Source of the DNA: Vitis vinifera
Lineage: Eukaryota > Streptophyta > Magnoliopsida > Vitales > Vitaceae
NCBI RefSeq assembly: GCF_030704535.1
Contig: NC_081821.1
Location: forward strand, 1,131,001 to 1,195,000
DNA length: 64,000 nucleotides
Reading direction: 5' to 3'
Made by a program: the position numbers and the translations under genes. Below, piece after piece: positions 22,873 through 40,260 of this stretch (the first letter of the stretch is position 1; every line of letters starts with the position of its first letter). The notes below the pieces were generated by a model, which worked only from the letters and a program-made list of their open reading frames with translations, made no database searches and was not told the origin of the DNA.

Positions 22873-25861
22873 AAGAGCAAGGCAACATTGTTTGAGAATT
22901 TTCTGCTTTGATTATTGAAATGTACAGACAAAAAGGACAGGTGGGGGTACCTGATTGGAGACGTTCATACGCAAAGGGGTTTCAGTGGAGGAGGGCCTAC
23001 AGTAAGAGAAAAAAATGTTGTTTTTTTTCTTCTTTTTTGAGTCTGATTTTGGGCATGGTCTTCAGCAGACTCTGCTAATGCCAGATGGATGGGAGTAGGC
23101 TACTGGCCGAAAACCAACACATGACCAGTCAATAAGTCTGGCGTGGGAGAGAAGAGACTGTGGGGTTTGGTTGGTGGGGTTGGCCTCCAAAATTTGGTTT
23201 ATTCTCCACATTTAAAAACCAAATATCCTTCTTTCTCTATCATTTTTCCATAAAATAAATTGGCATCTTTAGGAGCTTAAATGAAAATCTAAAAGTTTAT
23301 ATAACCTATCTAATCCAATTAAAACTAAATAAATCACTTAAATTGTCAAAACCTTATAAAGCTATATTCAATTTAGAAATAATTGAAATTAATTTAGTCG
23401 ATTCAATTTTTAGTTTTTTTGCCTATTGATCAGTAAAAATGATTAAAAATCGAATCAAATCAACATTACAAGACACATTTTTTTATGATTTATGATTGTT
23501 TATTATGTATATTCAATTAGACCTAAATAGGTTTTAAATTATTTTTAGAACGTATTTAAGTTTAATGTATAAATTAGTTTTCATCTAATTAAATCAAACC
23601 AATATTAAATAAGTTTGATTTAGAGCGTTTTTATTTAGAAGTTTAATTTTTCTTTCAAAACTCAACTTAATATACCTCACTTAAATTATTACATTTTAAA
23701 AATATATATTGAAAAAATAATTTTTAAATGGAAGTTGACGTTGGAAAAAAACAAATTTAAGTTGAAAAGATTGAAGCTATCTTTTAATTATTGTAGATTT
23801 TAAATTATTTTTCTAACAACCATTTCTAATAAATATTTAAAAAAAACTGACAATCAAGAGAGGGTGAAGTAAATTACTATTTTTTGGGGGTGGTGGGGGG
23901 GACACTGCAAAAGACAGAAGGGAAAGAAAAGATTAAGACAGAAAACGGTTGAAACTTTGCAATCAACCAGAGGTGGGAAAAGCAGAGGAGGGTTTAAGAT
24001 TTCCCCTCAAATTTCTTCCATTAGTTAAACAAGAAATACTAACAATGATTTTTCACCAACCGTTCTTACTTTTTAAGAAGTCTTAACACAAAATTCAAAA
24101 TCCAGACAGACTCACGAGTAGGCATTGGGCAATGATTACAGCCACGTTGATTTATTCTTTTTTATTTTATTTTGTTTTAAGGGGAAAATTACAAAAAAAA
24201 AAAAAAAAAAAAAAAACCTAATGACTAATTCCAACCAAAATATAAATGTACGTTTAAGAACAAATTTTATTAAGTTTTAATTTTAAAATACAATTGATGA
24301 ATTTTTTATAATAAATTTTTTTTTAAGAATTTACTTTAAAGTCTAAAGTGAGGATGGTTTTTAAAACAAAATTGTTTTATTTATTTATTTTAATAATATT
24401 TTGACTAATGATTAAAAATATAAAGGATATTTCAAAAAATATTTATACGGTATTAAAATCTCTTTTTTCGCTCTTCGTCGTACCTCAACCAAACAATCCT
24501 AATTTAGTCATTTATTGTACGCGTGTTAAGAAGGGTGGGTATGAATGTATGATGAATTAGAAGTTTCTTCCTAAATCTCTTTTCTTAATTCCTATGAAAA
24601 AGGACGTGGTTTTTCCTGCATATCAAGAATTGAGATGAACACATCTCGCATTGGGCATGTTTGTTTGCCTTTTCTTGGGGAAAAGTAAGCCTTAGCAACT
24701 GTGTTTGAAAACAACTTTTCTCTCCAAAAAAAAATACACATTTAATAATAATAAAAAACAATTTTTATTTTTGAAAATAATTTATTTGAAGTAAATTACA
24801 CAACCAAGCTTATTTTTTTATTCTTTCAAAAAAAATAAGAAAACATGTTTAAAAAGCCACATTTGATAATCAAAAAATAAAAAAACTATTTTCTATTCTT
24901 TAAAATTTAAAAAAAAAAAATCTTAAAACCATTTATATACAAATTATTTTAGAAAATAACTACATAAAAATATAAATAATCACTAAAAATAAAATACTCC
25001 ATATAAAAATTATTTTAAAATATAAAAAATACATGAAAAACATTTCAAATTCTCAAAAATACATTTCCACTAGTTTTTAAAAATTATTCTCAAAAACTAT
25101 TGTTTTAAAATTATTTTAAAAAATAATTATCTAAAAGAGGTTGATAGCCATTGTAAAAAACCATATTTTAAAACTCAAAAAACAAGTGAGATGAACACAT
25201 CTGGCACTGGACATGTTTCTTTCTTACGAAAGGAGTATCAAAGCTGGCACATCATTTGGTTGACTGGGTATATTTTTATATTACACCCCATGTGGCAAAA
25301 GGAAGCATATCTTCACTAGGACTAATCTTTTCAGCTCAAAAAATTCAAGTACATAAAATCAGCAAACCAACATATCTACTCCCACCTAATTCAGATCTGA
25401 ATATAAACACCAAATCCAAACTGATTTTCTAAATTCAGCAGAACAAATTGCAAAATCCATTTTTTCGAAAAAGCTTTTAAAATCCAAGCAACATTTTCAA
25501 CTTCCTGATTCAAAAAAGATATCCTGGGCAGCTGGAAACTCATAAAGTCAATGAGGAAAGGCAAAAGGAGTCGACTATGAGTAGATTGGCAAGGCAACAA
25601 GAAATAAAATATTAAAATATATAACCAACAAATGAGAATTAAGGTCAGCTTTGAGGGTGACTAGCAAGATGTATATGGTACAAATAAATCCTTGCTGGGA
25701 GGTTTTGTCCCTGAAAGGTAAAGATATCCAAATTGCAACTCTACTCTACGGTCTATGGGAACTGCTGCTGAAACCTCTGTACATAGGAGATCTACCAGAG
25801 TAAGTCCACTACATACCTTTAAGTATATTGTTATGATGTTTCTCCAACCCAGCTGAATGAG
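22873..25861. other. Intergenic stretch between divergent/terminal gene ends
   Basis: No gene supported. A poly-A run lies at about 24194-24215. A GAGATGAACACATCT-containing segment of about 40 bp occurs at 24630 and again at 25187, bracketing an AT-rich 510-bp block. The last few hundred bases are probably 3' UTR of the DEK gene. Confidence 0.5.
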
Positions 25862-28800
25862 CTAAGCCTCATCATCCCCATCTCCATCCCCGTCTCCTTC
25901 CCCATCCTTGTCATCTGCATCATTTCCAGCTTCAGCGTTTTCCTCGGCTTCCTCCTCTTCATCTTCATCATCACTCATGCTGTTTATTACATCTGTAATT
26001 ATAGCCTTCACCTCTGTCTTTCTATGCATTAGATCCAAGTCAAAGTGGGTACCTAAATCAGCCACATTCGACAAGAGGTCGAGTTAAATTAAAATTACCA
26101 CAAATTTTTAGCATGATAAATCGAAAACTGAGCCTTACCAAGTTGCCTGAGAATATCTGATAAAGTTGCCTGCATTGGGACAAAGAAGTGAAACTTTGAG
26201 AATGATAACTACAGGAAACCTGACCATTAGAAAACAGTGCAATGCCTGGATAAGAGGGCACTACTTACAGTATTAAAGTCTACTTGCTTCAGAATATCTA
26301 CTACTACTGCATGCATTTCTTCTCTGCTGGGTTCTGGCTTTGCCTTCTTGCTAGTTTTGCCTTTTCCTGATTCCAACAGATTCAATATGATAATTAAGAA
26401 TTAAGTGGTAATGAAACACACTTGAACAAATTATGGTAAGGTGCCTCTAAGCAAAATAAAATAGAGAAGGCAAAATACTGATAAGCCCCTAAACTTCAAA
26501 GAATATTCCATTTGACAACTACTTATATATCTTGAAAACCCAACATTGGCTTTTATAGTTACATGCATGGAGGATGCATCTAAGGTTGCTAACAGTGAAA
26601 GCATAGAACATGATGAATTCAAGCAAAAGTGTATGTATTAGAGTCCTCAAAACATAAACAGAAGGTCCATACCTAGATCCTTTGATGAAACCTTTTCTGT
26701 CGCCCTGCTTGATCGTTTTTTACTAGCAGTTTTTTCCTTGGCAGGATCACTTTGATCCTTCTGGCTTTCCTTTTCAGCCTTTCTCTTTTTAGCTGAAGAT
26801 TCCTTGGATTTAGGAGCAACAGAAGTATCATCAGCATCAGCTTTTTTGGAAGTTGAACTAGAAGATTTTTTTGTCAATTTTGCAGGGCTTTTCACAGATC
26901 TTGAAGCAGAGGCCTTCTTGCCCCTGTGTTTAGCCCCTGAATCCTCCTTTACACTCTTTCTAGATGAAGCTTTTTTAGTTGTTTTCTGTTCCTTCTTCTC
27001 CTCTTCCTCTTCCTCAGATTTAGTCTCCTCTTGATCACTCTGTTCTTTCATAGCTGTATCATTGTCCTCCACTTCATCTGAATCATCTCTGCTCGCTGAA
27101 GCTTCAACTTCATCTTCTCCCTCCACTTCAGATGAAGGCCTTTGCTTATCCCCAACTGAAGTTTGTTTTCGTTTCTAGGTTGAGAAAAGAATCAGCAAAA
27201 AATGAGTCAAATAAAGACAAACTACAAAACTTGTTATGAGTAATGACCATCAACTAAGATATCATCTCCTTGTTTCCGAAGGATAGAAATTGGACCCAAT
27301 TACAAAAGTGTCTGTATGTATGGGAGTTATGCACAACCAAAAAAGAGAGATAAATGCCACACCATGAATGCAAAAAAATTTCAGGAGGCCATGTTTATTA
27401 TAAATCTTGGCACAACCCTGTTTCTTAATGGCCAATGGCAAATAATTGTATTTGGATAAAATACAAGATTGATAAACGGATGGTAACAAAAAAGAGCAAG
27501 TAGATGACTAACATTGAAGATAAGTCGATATTATGATACATGGAGCATAGTACTAATCACGTTTACTATAATGCTTGAAGAATCACTTGTTTTTTTCTTC
27601 ACACTTGTTGCATATAGCAACCTTTTGGAATTTAATAAATGACCCTATTATTATACAAATGTGATTTTAAGACTTGCACCAACTTATTGGTTAAAAAGCT
27701 ATGAGAAAAACAACAAATTGGTTCAATTTCCATTGTAAGACTAAATATCATCTAAGCATACTTCTTTATTTGCATTTCAATACTCTAGATTCTCCTATTT
27801 ATTGGGGCAGTAAACATTCTTACTGTGAGATGTGGAAGGAGCTCAATACAGAGTTTAGCACCCAACACAGGTACAATATACTTAGAACAGCAACTATAGA
27901 AGAAAGCTAAAATAAAACGTGTGTCAGTGCATGGAAAAGCATTTGACATGTGGGAAATATAAAAACAAAATGCTAGGAAAAAAAAAAGTACAAAGGAAAT
28001 TTCAAACATTGATAGACCAGACAATCCATATAAAATCATGTTTTCAGATTAGACCTTGTTTGTTGGCTGTAATCCTTTCTAGAAAAGCTCTGGTTTGAGT
28101 CAAGTAGCGTGAGACAAGAATAACCGATGAGTTGTAAGATTGTTTTTATTTAATAAATTTAGTCAGAAATTGTGAAAAATGAAAAATAAATAAACAGCAT
28201 AAAACCTCTTACAAGATATTAAATAACTTAAAGCACAGTGAAATTACTAACTATGTCAAACATTTCTCTATTGGGATCAGTCAGAAGTATGAAAGCATGA
28301 AAGTTAGAGTGTGTTGAAATGAGATAAAATTCAACTGTTTAGTAATTGATGATGGACTGCACCTAATAATGCTAGTCACACCCTATGAGTTTTGTTAGTA
28401 AGGGTAACCAGTAAACTTTTTATAGGCCTTTATTTAGTAGGCATGAGAATGCAGTACAATGAATTGGACTTAAAACAAATGCATACTTACATAAGTCCAA
28501 ATGAGTATACATTTAAATGGATATAACATAGGAATGGATACAATGCATATCATACAAGCAATATGTAATATCTTGCCCTTAAACCTTCACTAAATACCAA
28601 TTTACTTGGAAGCAAAGATCAGTGCATGATCCGAGTATCATTTCCAGTAGAAAACCCCTCCTCTGCACCAAAGTTTGACCACTCTAAAAGGTTTTATATA
28701 TGGATAATGCATAAAAATACAAACCTTGGCTGGCTTTTCCATAGACGTCTCTCCAGGACTAGTGCTTTTGCTTGGTGTTACCTTCCTCTTGCGAATTTTT

Positions 28801-31800
28801 CCCTTCTGAGATTAAGATGGACAACAAATTTCACTAACCTCTATTTTAAAAACCTACACAACTTAAATTATAAAATACATACCCAAAAAGAAAAGGCAAA
28901 AGTAAGAAAACCTGTTCCTTATCAGCAAGCAAAACATCAGTTGTAGCATGTGGGGATTCCAAAAATTCCAGTAACTTTGCAGAGAGTTCTTCCTGAAAGC
29001 ATAGCTCAGCTTGATAAAATGATCAATAGTTTTAGTAACTGAAAAAAACAATAGAAAATATTATTTAATTTAATTACCTTTCTAACAATGGCTTTGTTTA
29101 TTGGAATATTCAGCACATCACAGAAATCCACTAATTTTTCTTTAATGCATTTGTCAAGTTTCTCCTTTACTTTTGCCTTCTGCTTTTCCTCCTGAGAATC
29201 ATAAAAACCAACTAATTACTTGAAGTTTGAAGCTACAAACAACCAGCATTTTGTGAGACTGTATACTTGACCTAACATGAACCCACCATGTGTTCATGTG
29301 CACAGATGTTTATGGATGGAAAATTATGAGTGTTGTGCATGCAAAAACTGGAAGTGATGAAAAGGTAAAAACAAAGCACATAAAATAAAATACCTCATTC
29401 TCAACCCATACATAGCCAGAAAATTGGCCTATATTCCTTTTCAAAGTATGTATCTGCAAAAGAAATACTGGAATTAACTCTTACATAGATTGCAAGTTTC
29501 ATTCTTACAAGTGATCTGGTGTTCATCAAATAGAGACATGGTGTAAAAAGGTGTGAAAAACAAAGACTATCAAATCTAAATGAAGAAACCAAATTAGCTG
29601 GATTCTTAAAAACGTAAAGGAAAAAATCACCTTGGCTTTCTTCCCAAAAAGAATTGTGTGAAGTGTCTGCAAGTTTTCATCAGGTTTTTTCTTTGACAGC
29701 TTGAAAGCCACTGAAATGGTTCATAAGGTCAGAAAAAAAAAATAATTCAGCCTTCTGTGCCAGAATAAGCATGAATGAATAACACCAGCAAGACACAAAA
29801 CTCTGCAAAGCTACCACAAATGGAAAGTTTATTCTCTACATGTTCAGAATTCAGATCATTCTACTATATGTCAAAATCCATCCTTTCCACTCTCAACAAA
29901 AAAAAGTTACTCTGAATTTGGTTTCAGCTTATTACCTTTTATTCTGGTCCAATACTTCTTAAATTCTTACATTTTCATTTTGTTCAATTAAAAATCAAAG
30001 CAAGGATAAAAATGATGTACATAAACTAATCTATTCATTTGACAGAATAGCTCAAGCATGCAACAATTATCTGAATGCCTCATAAAATCTCAATAAAATT
30101 CCAAGTGTGGCCTCCTAGACACAGAAAACAAAGAGAACTACAGGGTAAGTGATAACACAGGAGTTGGGATCAACTGATAATGGAGGCTAAAATTTTTCTT
30201 AAGAATTTTTTTTTCTTTTTTTTTCTAGGTAAGTATGTACTGACACGAAAGTTAAGGCAGGGAGGTAAAATTTTCCTTACGAATGCTGAAAATATGTGAA
30301 AACACATTCACACGAATTTTTTTTTATTTTCCGCTGTGTCTTAGATTGCAATTGTGCAAGCAGAATGAGAATACTACTGAAAAGGATCGATACCTGATTT
30401 AATCCATGACCTCAATTATGAAATACGAAGACATAGTCATGCACCAAATGATAATTACAAGGTGAAACATTACAATATTGCAGGGAACACTACCTACACT
30501 TTTATTTCAAATAACCACCAAAATGATTACATAAACTTTATCAAGCAAGAACCAATGCTTCAAGACTGTAAATATATGCAGATTTTTAAACAAGAAACCT
30601 CAAATATTTTATCCTTCCAATGAGGCAACAAAGAATATTATACCTCCCATAATATGCTATTCATACAGTAAAGAAACACTTCTAGTTGATTAGGTTATAG
30701 CAGAAAAAAGTAGATCAGCAATTCCAATTATCTAATTTTTTGTTTAAAGGGAAAGAAAACAATAACAAGACATTGGTAAGACAGGTCAGTTTGAGCATGA
30801 CCAGAAAACTCATAACCTAATACAATTACTGGTACTCTTACCTGCTGAATTAAATCTCACCTCTTTAGAATATGCCAAAAGTAATTTCTATAATGAATCA
30901 ATGAACATCAAAAACTTGAAAGCTCTAATCCTTGAAACACAACAAAATGGGCATCACAAAACTAATTGTTTCCCTGAACAACCAATCATATAGGTCCTAT
31001 AGAAAAGAAGTTATGGAATCAATTACATGAAAACTCCTTGTGGGTATAGATAGTTATCGCAGAACAATAATCAAAAAATATTGAAGCAGAGCGTACAGAC
31101 ATATTTTCGTCTTATTCTTGTTTCCAATAGCTACTTGCATCTATTAAAAAGAATGTGTTAAGAAAACATCTTGTTTATGGAACCCAAAAAAATGACCATC
31201 AGAAAAGAAAAGAAAAAAGTCCATTAACAAGTTAGCCTAATAAATAATGAAGCACTATTGTAGAGATTACAAGAAAAATTATGCACAAGCAAAACGCACC
31301 ATTGGGGATATCCTTAAGCTGTGTGCCAGTGCCCTGAAATGCAAATAATGCACAACTCAAATCAAAATATGAAATACGTTGAAAATGATGGAAAATGAAC
31401 AGAGAATTGCACATGCCTTCTCAATTGACAATCCCTTGCTCGCAGAGGCTCGTCCCGGTAACGGTTCCGAGTACCGTTCAACCGTTTTCCTCTCCCTTGT
31501 AGGCCTCTCATTTGGCGTAACAGGTTCTTTACGACTCGAAGCCTTCGCTTTCTTGGCCGCCGATTCTTGCCCCGATTTCTTCCCCTCGCGCTGGCCTCTC
31601 TTTGAGCCCTGCTTCCTACTTCGTTTCCCTTTCTTGCTCTCAACCTTTTCCTCCTTACTCTCGTCTTCCTTCACATCACCTTCCTCTTCCTTTCCTTCGT
31701 TTTCCTCGTTCTCCCGAGAAACAGATTTCTCCGGAAAATCCTCGCCTTCCTTCTCCTTCTTCTCCTCCGCCTCACTCTGCTCCCTCTCTTCTCTCACCTC

Positions 31801-31857
31801 TTCCTTGCCCCCCAGCCCATCCTCTACCTTCGTATCCGCTAGGGTTTCAGTCGCCAT
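25862..31857 (-). CDS. DEK domain-containing chromatin-associated protein
   Basis: Eleven exons join in frame to 570 residues: 31857-31417, 31333-31300, 29710-29631, 29453-29394, 29191-29078, 28992-28912, 28805-28725, 27174-26673, 26366-26269, 26169-26139 and 26052-25862. Residues 1-140 are Glu/Lys-rich. From about 147 the conserved DEK core reads GTGTQLKDIPNVAFKLSKKK, LHTILFGKKAK, LKRNIGQFSGYVW and VDFCDVLNIPINKAIVRKEEL. Exon 8 is a long acidic then basic Ser/Lys tract. Residues about 476-535 are the DEK C-terminal domain (SREEMHAVVVDILKQVDFNT, TLSDILRQLGTHFDLDLMHRK), followed by an Asp/Glu/Gly tail. DEK proteins are nuclear, bind histones and DNA and alter chromatin topology; plant members affect stress responses and flowering. 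Intron 1 appears to use a GC donor. Confidence 0.93.
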
Positions 31858-32159
31858 CCAAGCGAACAATCAAACTATCGGCAAAAACCAAAAAACACGC
31901 ACACACGCAGACTATGGCTAAAACCCTAGGGTTCGAAGAACAAACCCTAGAGATCGCAGGGAGGGATGAAAAGGGCAGTGGCGCATGGACGCTTCGCGGT
32001 CGGCCCTGAAAACGGCATCGTTTGGAGATGGACGTTACGGTTGGGAGTGTAGGAAAGTGAAGAAAGGTAAAACAAAAAGGGGGTTACACTAGAAGGAAGG
32101 TGTCTGAAGGGCGAATGTCTAAGAGAGAGACAGACAGAGAAAGAGAGAGAGTGGGGTAC

Positions 32160-34218
32160 GTGGGCGCGTGAATCGGGTGTAGAATTTGAGGCAAATTTGT
32201 TAAGGGCGGGCTGAATTGGTGGGGTTCAAAATTTCATGCCAAAATAGTGAGCGGGCTGGCTCCGATTTTCACCCCCTCCTCCTTCCCGGCTTTTTTAATT
32301 AAAATTTTTCTCAAAATTCTCTTCAAAGTTCACACCACCTATTGGTCAAACCCTTTTTCTTTCTTTCTATTTTTCTTTTGTTCCCTCGTATTGCGTTGAC
32401 TCTCTTTGTTAAATTGGAAACCATATATGCTAAGATATAAACATTGGATATGATTTTTTATATAGAGGATTTATATACACTTATTATATATATATATAAA
32501 TGATCAAAGTATTTGAAATTTATGAATTTTCGTTATTGGATTTTACAAGATAAATTTTAGGAGTGAGAAAATAAAATTTTGTGATGATTTTGTATGAAAT
32601 TCTAATAAATTATCTTATAATGGGTATATTAAATTGTATTTTTTAAAATATTATAAATATGATATAGCAGTATTCAAAGATAAAAGCATATATATTGATA
32701 TTATATCATATATATATCATGAGATTAAATTTATATTATTGCATACAAGTATTTTGAATTCTTTGTTTTCATTTTTTTACATCGTGTTCAAGATATATAT
32801 ATTTATATATATATATATATATCACGTCTATAAAAAATGATAAAAAAAATATCGATGAATTATTGATACCCCTTTATTGATATCAATAATTGACCTTCTA
32901 TAAAAAATAAAAATAAAAACACTTTATATTAATTTGTTTATATTGACATCGATATATATCATGAAATTTAATTTATATGATCCCATATTGGTATTTTGAT
33001 TTATTCTTTTTCTTTCATTATATTATGTTTGAAACATACATCACATTTGTAAATAGGGATAGAAAGTATCAATGAATTGTCGTTACCCCTCAGTTGATTT
33101 CAATTGCTAACAAAAGTTTCGATAATTGAGCCTCTGTCAAAATATTTTATATGAATTTGTTTGTTGGATTTAACTTTTATTTCGTTCAAATTATTATATA
33201 ATTTTGTAAATCCTATAAAACCAATAATTTTATATCATTGATAGAAATCATTAATTGCAAAATCAAAAAGATAAACCCCATTGAGTTTCCTTGTGAGTTA
33301 ACATATACTATCAATGATGTATTCGAAACATGTTTATCAATAAAAAGTGCTGTCATTTTTCAAAAGTCGAACATGCCTACAAGTAAGTTTACTGATAAAA
33401 TTAGGGAAAAAGTATGTTTCCATGTACTCATATGAAAAAAAATCATAAAATAAAAATAAAAATTTTAAATAGTTATTTTTTAAAAATTAACATTTTATGC
33501 ACTTTTTTGTTTTAACTATTTTTAGAGGATTTTTATTTTATTTTAATTTTTATATGAGTGTATGAAAATACATTTTGTTACTAAAAATAATGATTTCACA
33601 CGGACTAAATTAACGTTTTTACCATTGAAAGAAAAACATGTGTCGTATCAATTTGATACTATATACTTCACATACGATAAATGAAGAAAAAAAAAAGGTA
33701 GATCAATTTTGATATTGATGAATAACAAAATGAACGTCAAGTTAATAATGCTATATTTTTAGAGAATAATTATAGTATTTTCAAACAAGTGCTTAATACA
33801 TGTATGCATCTCTATTTTAGTGAAGTATTGCACTTGATAAACATTTTTGTTGCTATTTTTCAATACGTGTGCATGTTTTGTGGTTAATACTAAATCCAAC
33901 CTAACTAATGAATACACTACTTGTGAATAATGGATTATCTTCGCTATTCACCAAAATATTTTTATTATTGTTATATGAAAATAATAATAATAATAATAAT
34001 AGCGGGATGGTTAATCGGGTTATATTTGACTATAGTCTAAATTGAAAATAAAACAATCACAAAAAAATAGTAAACGGTCAATAATTCAATATTAATATAT
34101 TGGGGTTTTTTTGTAAAACTTAATATTTATTATTTAATGACTTAAATTTATTTTGAGTTAAATTATACATAAGTTGTTAATTTAAAATTGATTACTTGAT
34201 TATTATTTTAAGTATTAA
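32160..34218. other. AT-rich intergenic stretch upstream of DEK
   Basis: No gene seen. A purine-rich run (about 32121-32155, just left of this stretch) lies in the probable DEK leader or promoter. (TA)n tracts occur near 32790-32822 and an ATA trinucleotide run near 33979-34000. Confidence 0.5.
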
Positions 34219-34522
34219 GAGTGTTTGATAAAATTAACTTAAAAGTAATTTTAAATGATTAAATTGACATATTTATTTTTATAAATTATAAATATGACAA
34301 AAAATGTTAAATAACAATGAAAATTGTAGAATAGCAAAGGAGATCACGAAGACTATTAAAACAAATCGAGTAAAAAGTTAAAACGAAGACGTAAAATAAT
34401 AATTATTACTTAAACTTGTTATTAACTTTAAGTTATTTTACTAAACATATTTAATTTATTTAATGATTTGAATTAAACTATTAAATCACTTTTAAGTTAT
34501 TAAGCTGGATTACAAAACATCC
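34219..34522. mobile_element. MITE-like element with AACTTAAAAGT-type inverted ends
   Basis: The left end GTGTTTGATAAAATTAACTTAAAAGTAATTT is matched in reverse complement by the right end (AAATCACTTTTAAGTTATTAAGC...ACAAAACATCC). The core is AT-rich and non-coding. Confidence 0.5.
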
Positions 34523-36099
34523 ACTTCATATCATGCTAAAATTTGATTATAGTAATTTTTTTAATTATAGAAAACATTTAAAACTACAACAAGTTTCTTG
34601 AAGCAGTAGGAAAATACAACATTTTAGAAAGTATGGGTGGAAACGAATTGAGTGTCAAAATATTTGTAAAAGTAATATCTTTAAACCACATGAATACTAG
34701 ATTTTGAGCGTGTTTGATAATGATTATGAGAAGTGTTTTTAACTTCTTTATTTTTTAAGTATTATAAATACTATAAAAACTTTTCAAAATAATTGTCAAA
34801 CATACTATTTATTTATTTTAAGTCGGTATATTATGTAAAACCATGCTCACGAAATTTATTTTTAATATAACTTAAAACATTTGTTGAAAATATTGATTTT
34901 AAGATCATTTTAATCATATTGTTGGTTTTTGCCGCAAAGGGAAGAAAAAAAAAGAAGCCGAGATTTCTTGGTCGCATGGATGATTGCGTGGACCAAGAGA
35001 ACTAAATTGTTAATTGTTTTTAGATTGAGCCTAAAATCACCTCAATTAAAAAAAGAAGAAGATATTTTCCAAAAAAAATACACATTATTTTTCACAAAAT
35101 CTCGATCAAGCATGAAAATTAAAGAAAGAAAAAAATAAATATATAAATATAATTAGTTAATAAATATTTAAATTAAAACTGACAAAGAGTCAGATTTATG
35201 ATAGATCACTTCATCTAAATCCCGTTAGGTTTATTTGTATATATTCTACAATAATTATACCGAACTAGATAAGGTTGGGTGAGTATACAAATTTTCAACA
35301 TTTTTCAAAATTTTTGTTATTTTTTAAGTTTAAAAAATGATTAAAAATAAATATATTTATAGATAAAAATATTATAAATATTTATAATTTATTTTTATGA
35401 ATTTAATATTGTATTTATGTTAAAAAAGTTGAAAAAAAAACTCAATTAAAAGAAATTTGTATTATATAATCAAAATGGGATGAGATAAAGTTGTAACTCA
35501 ATCTGTTTTTTTTAATCCCAAACTTTTCTTATTAGGGGTAAGTAGAAACTAAAACACTAATCCTATTATGATTTAATGACAAGGGTCATAGTTAAATGAT
35601 AAGAAAACTTCACACCAACATCAAAGTTAATCATGATAATTAAAAATAAAAATAAAAACATAACTCATAATTTTCATTATTAAAATAATTAAAAAGGAAT
35701 ATTCTTAAGATAATTCAAGATAACAACCTTGAGTTATAGTCATCGAGTTATTAAAAAAAATCATAATCATGAGTGGTTTTATCTTAGTCTAAAAAGGAAA
35801 ATGAAAAAATTATCAACATGACGATAATTCACATGTATAGAAGAGATTAAATCGAGGACTGTCTTAAAGTCGGACATGGGTATGAGTTATTTATTTTTAC
35901 TTCTAAAGTAACTAATTTGGTCCAAAATTCCAAGAACTATCGAGTCCATGCCAAAGTCCGAACTTCTCAACAAGTCAACGAGCAACTTCTCAAGAGGGCA
36001 ATGGACCGGTCCGGTTCGTGTATAGAATCATAGAGTTGGATTGGACGGATAATCGCACATCATAATGGGTCTCCCTTTTAAGGGGACTGGGTTGAAGTA
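34523..36099. other. AT-rich intergenic stretch
   Basis: No gene supported. One short frame at 34929-35138 is Lys/Arg-rich without recognisable features. Confidence 0.45.
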
Positions 36100-36214
36100 G
36101 GCCCAATCATCCTTGGGCCAAGATCACTAGGCCCACTTATATACTGGACCACTATATAATCTACGACTATCTCCAATCCGTCTTCTCTCCCAGTGTAGGG
36201 TGCCGCTAGGGTTT
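36100..36214 (+). promoter_or_regulatory. L7a promoter: site II elements, TATA box and telo-box
   Basis: GGCCCA/TGGGCC elements lie at 36100-36105, 36114-36119 and 36130-36135. TATATAAT is at 36153-36160, followed by a pyrimidine-rich stretch (TCTTCTCTCCC). TAGGGTTT (reverse of the AAACCCTA telo-box) is at 36207-36214. Site II plus telo-box is the known signature of plant ribosomal-protein and cell-proliferation promoters. Confidence 0.75.
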
Positions 36215-36258
36215 ATTTCGCCGCATCAGAAGTCGGAAGGAGCACTGCACACTCAGAA

Positions 36259-40260
<4,002 letters not shown>

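Noticed and set aside
26804-27034. Plus-strand 76-codon frame
   Set aside because: It is antisense to the acidic/basic exon 8 of DEK.
31362-32009. Plus-strand frames rich in Ser, Phe and Pro, and a second minus-strand frame rich in Arg
   Set aside because: These are other-frame readings of DEK exon 1, whose Glu/Lys repeats give long open frames in several directions.
33238-33435. 65-codon plus-strand frame in the DEK-L7a spacer
   Set aside because: Composition matches the surrounding AT-rich DNA and nothing is recognisable.
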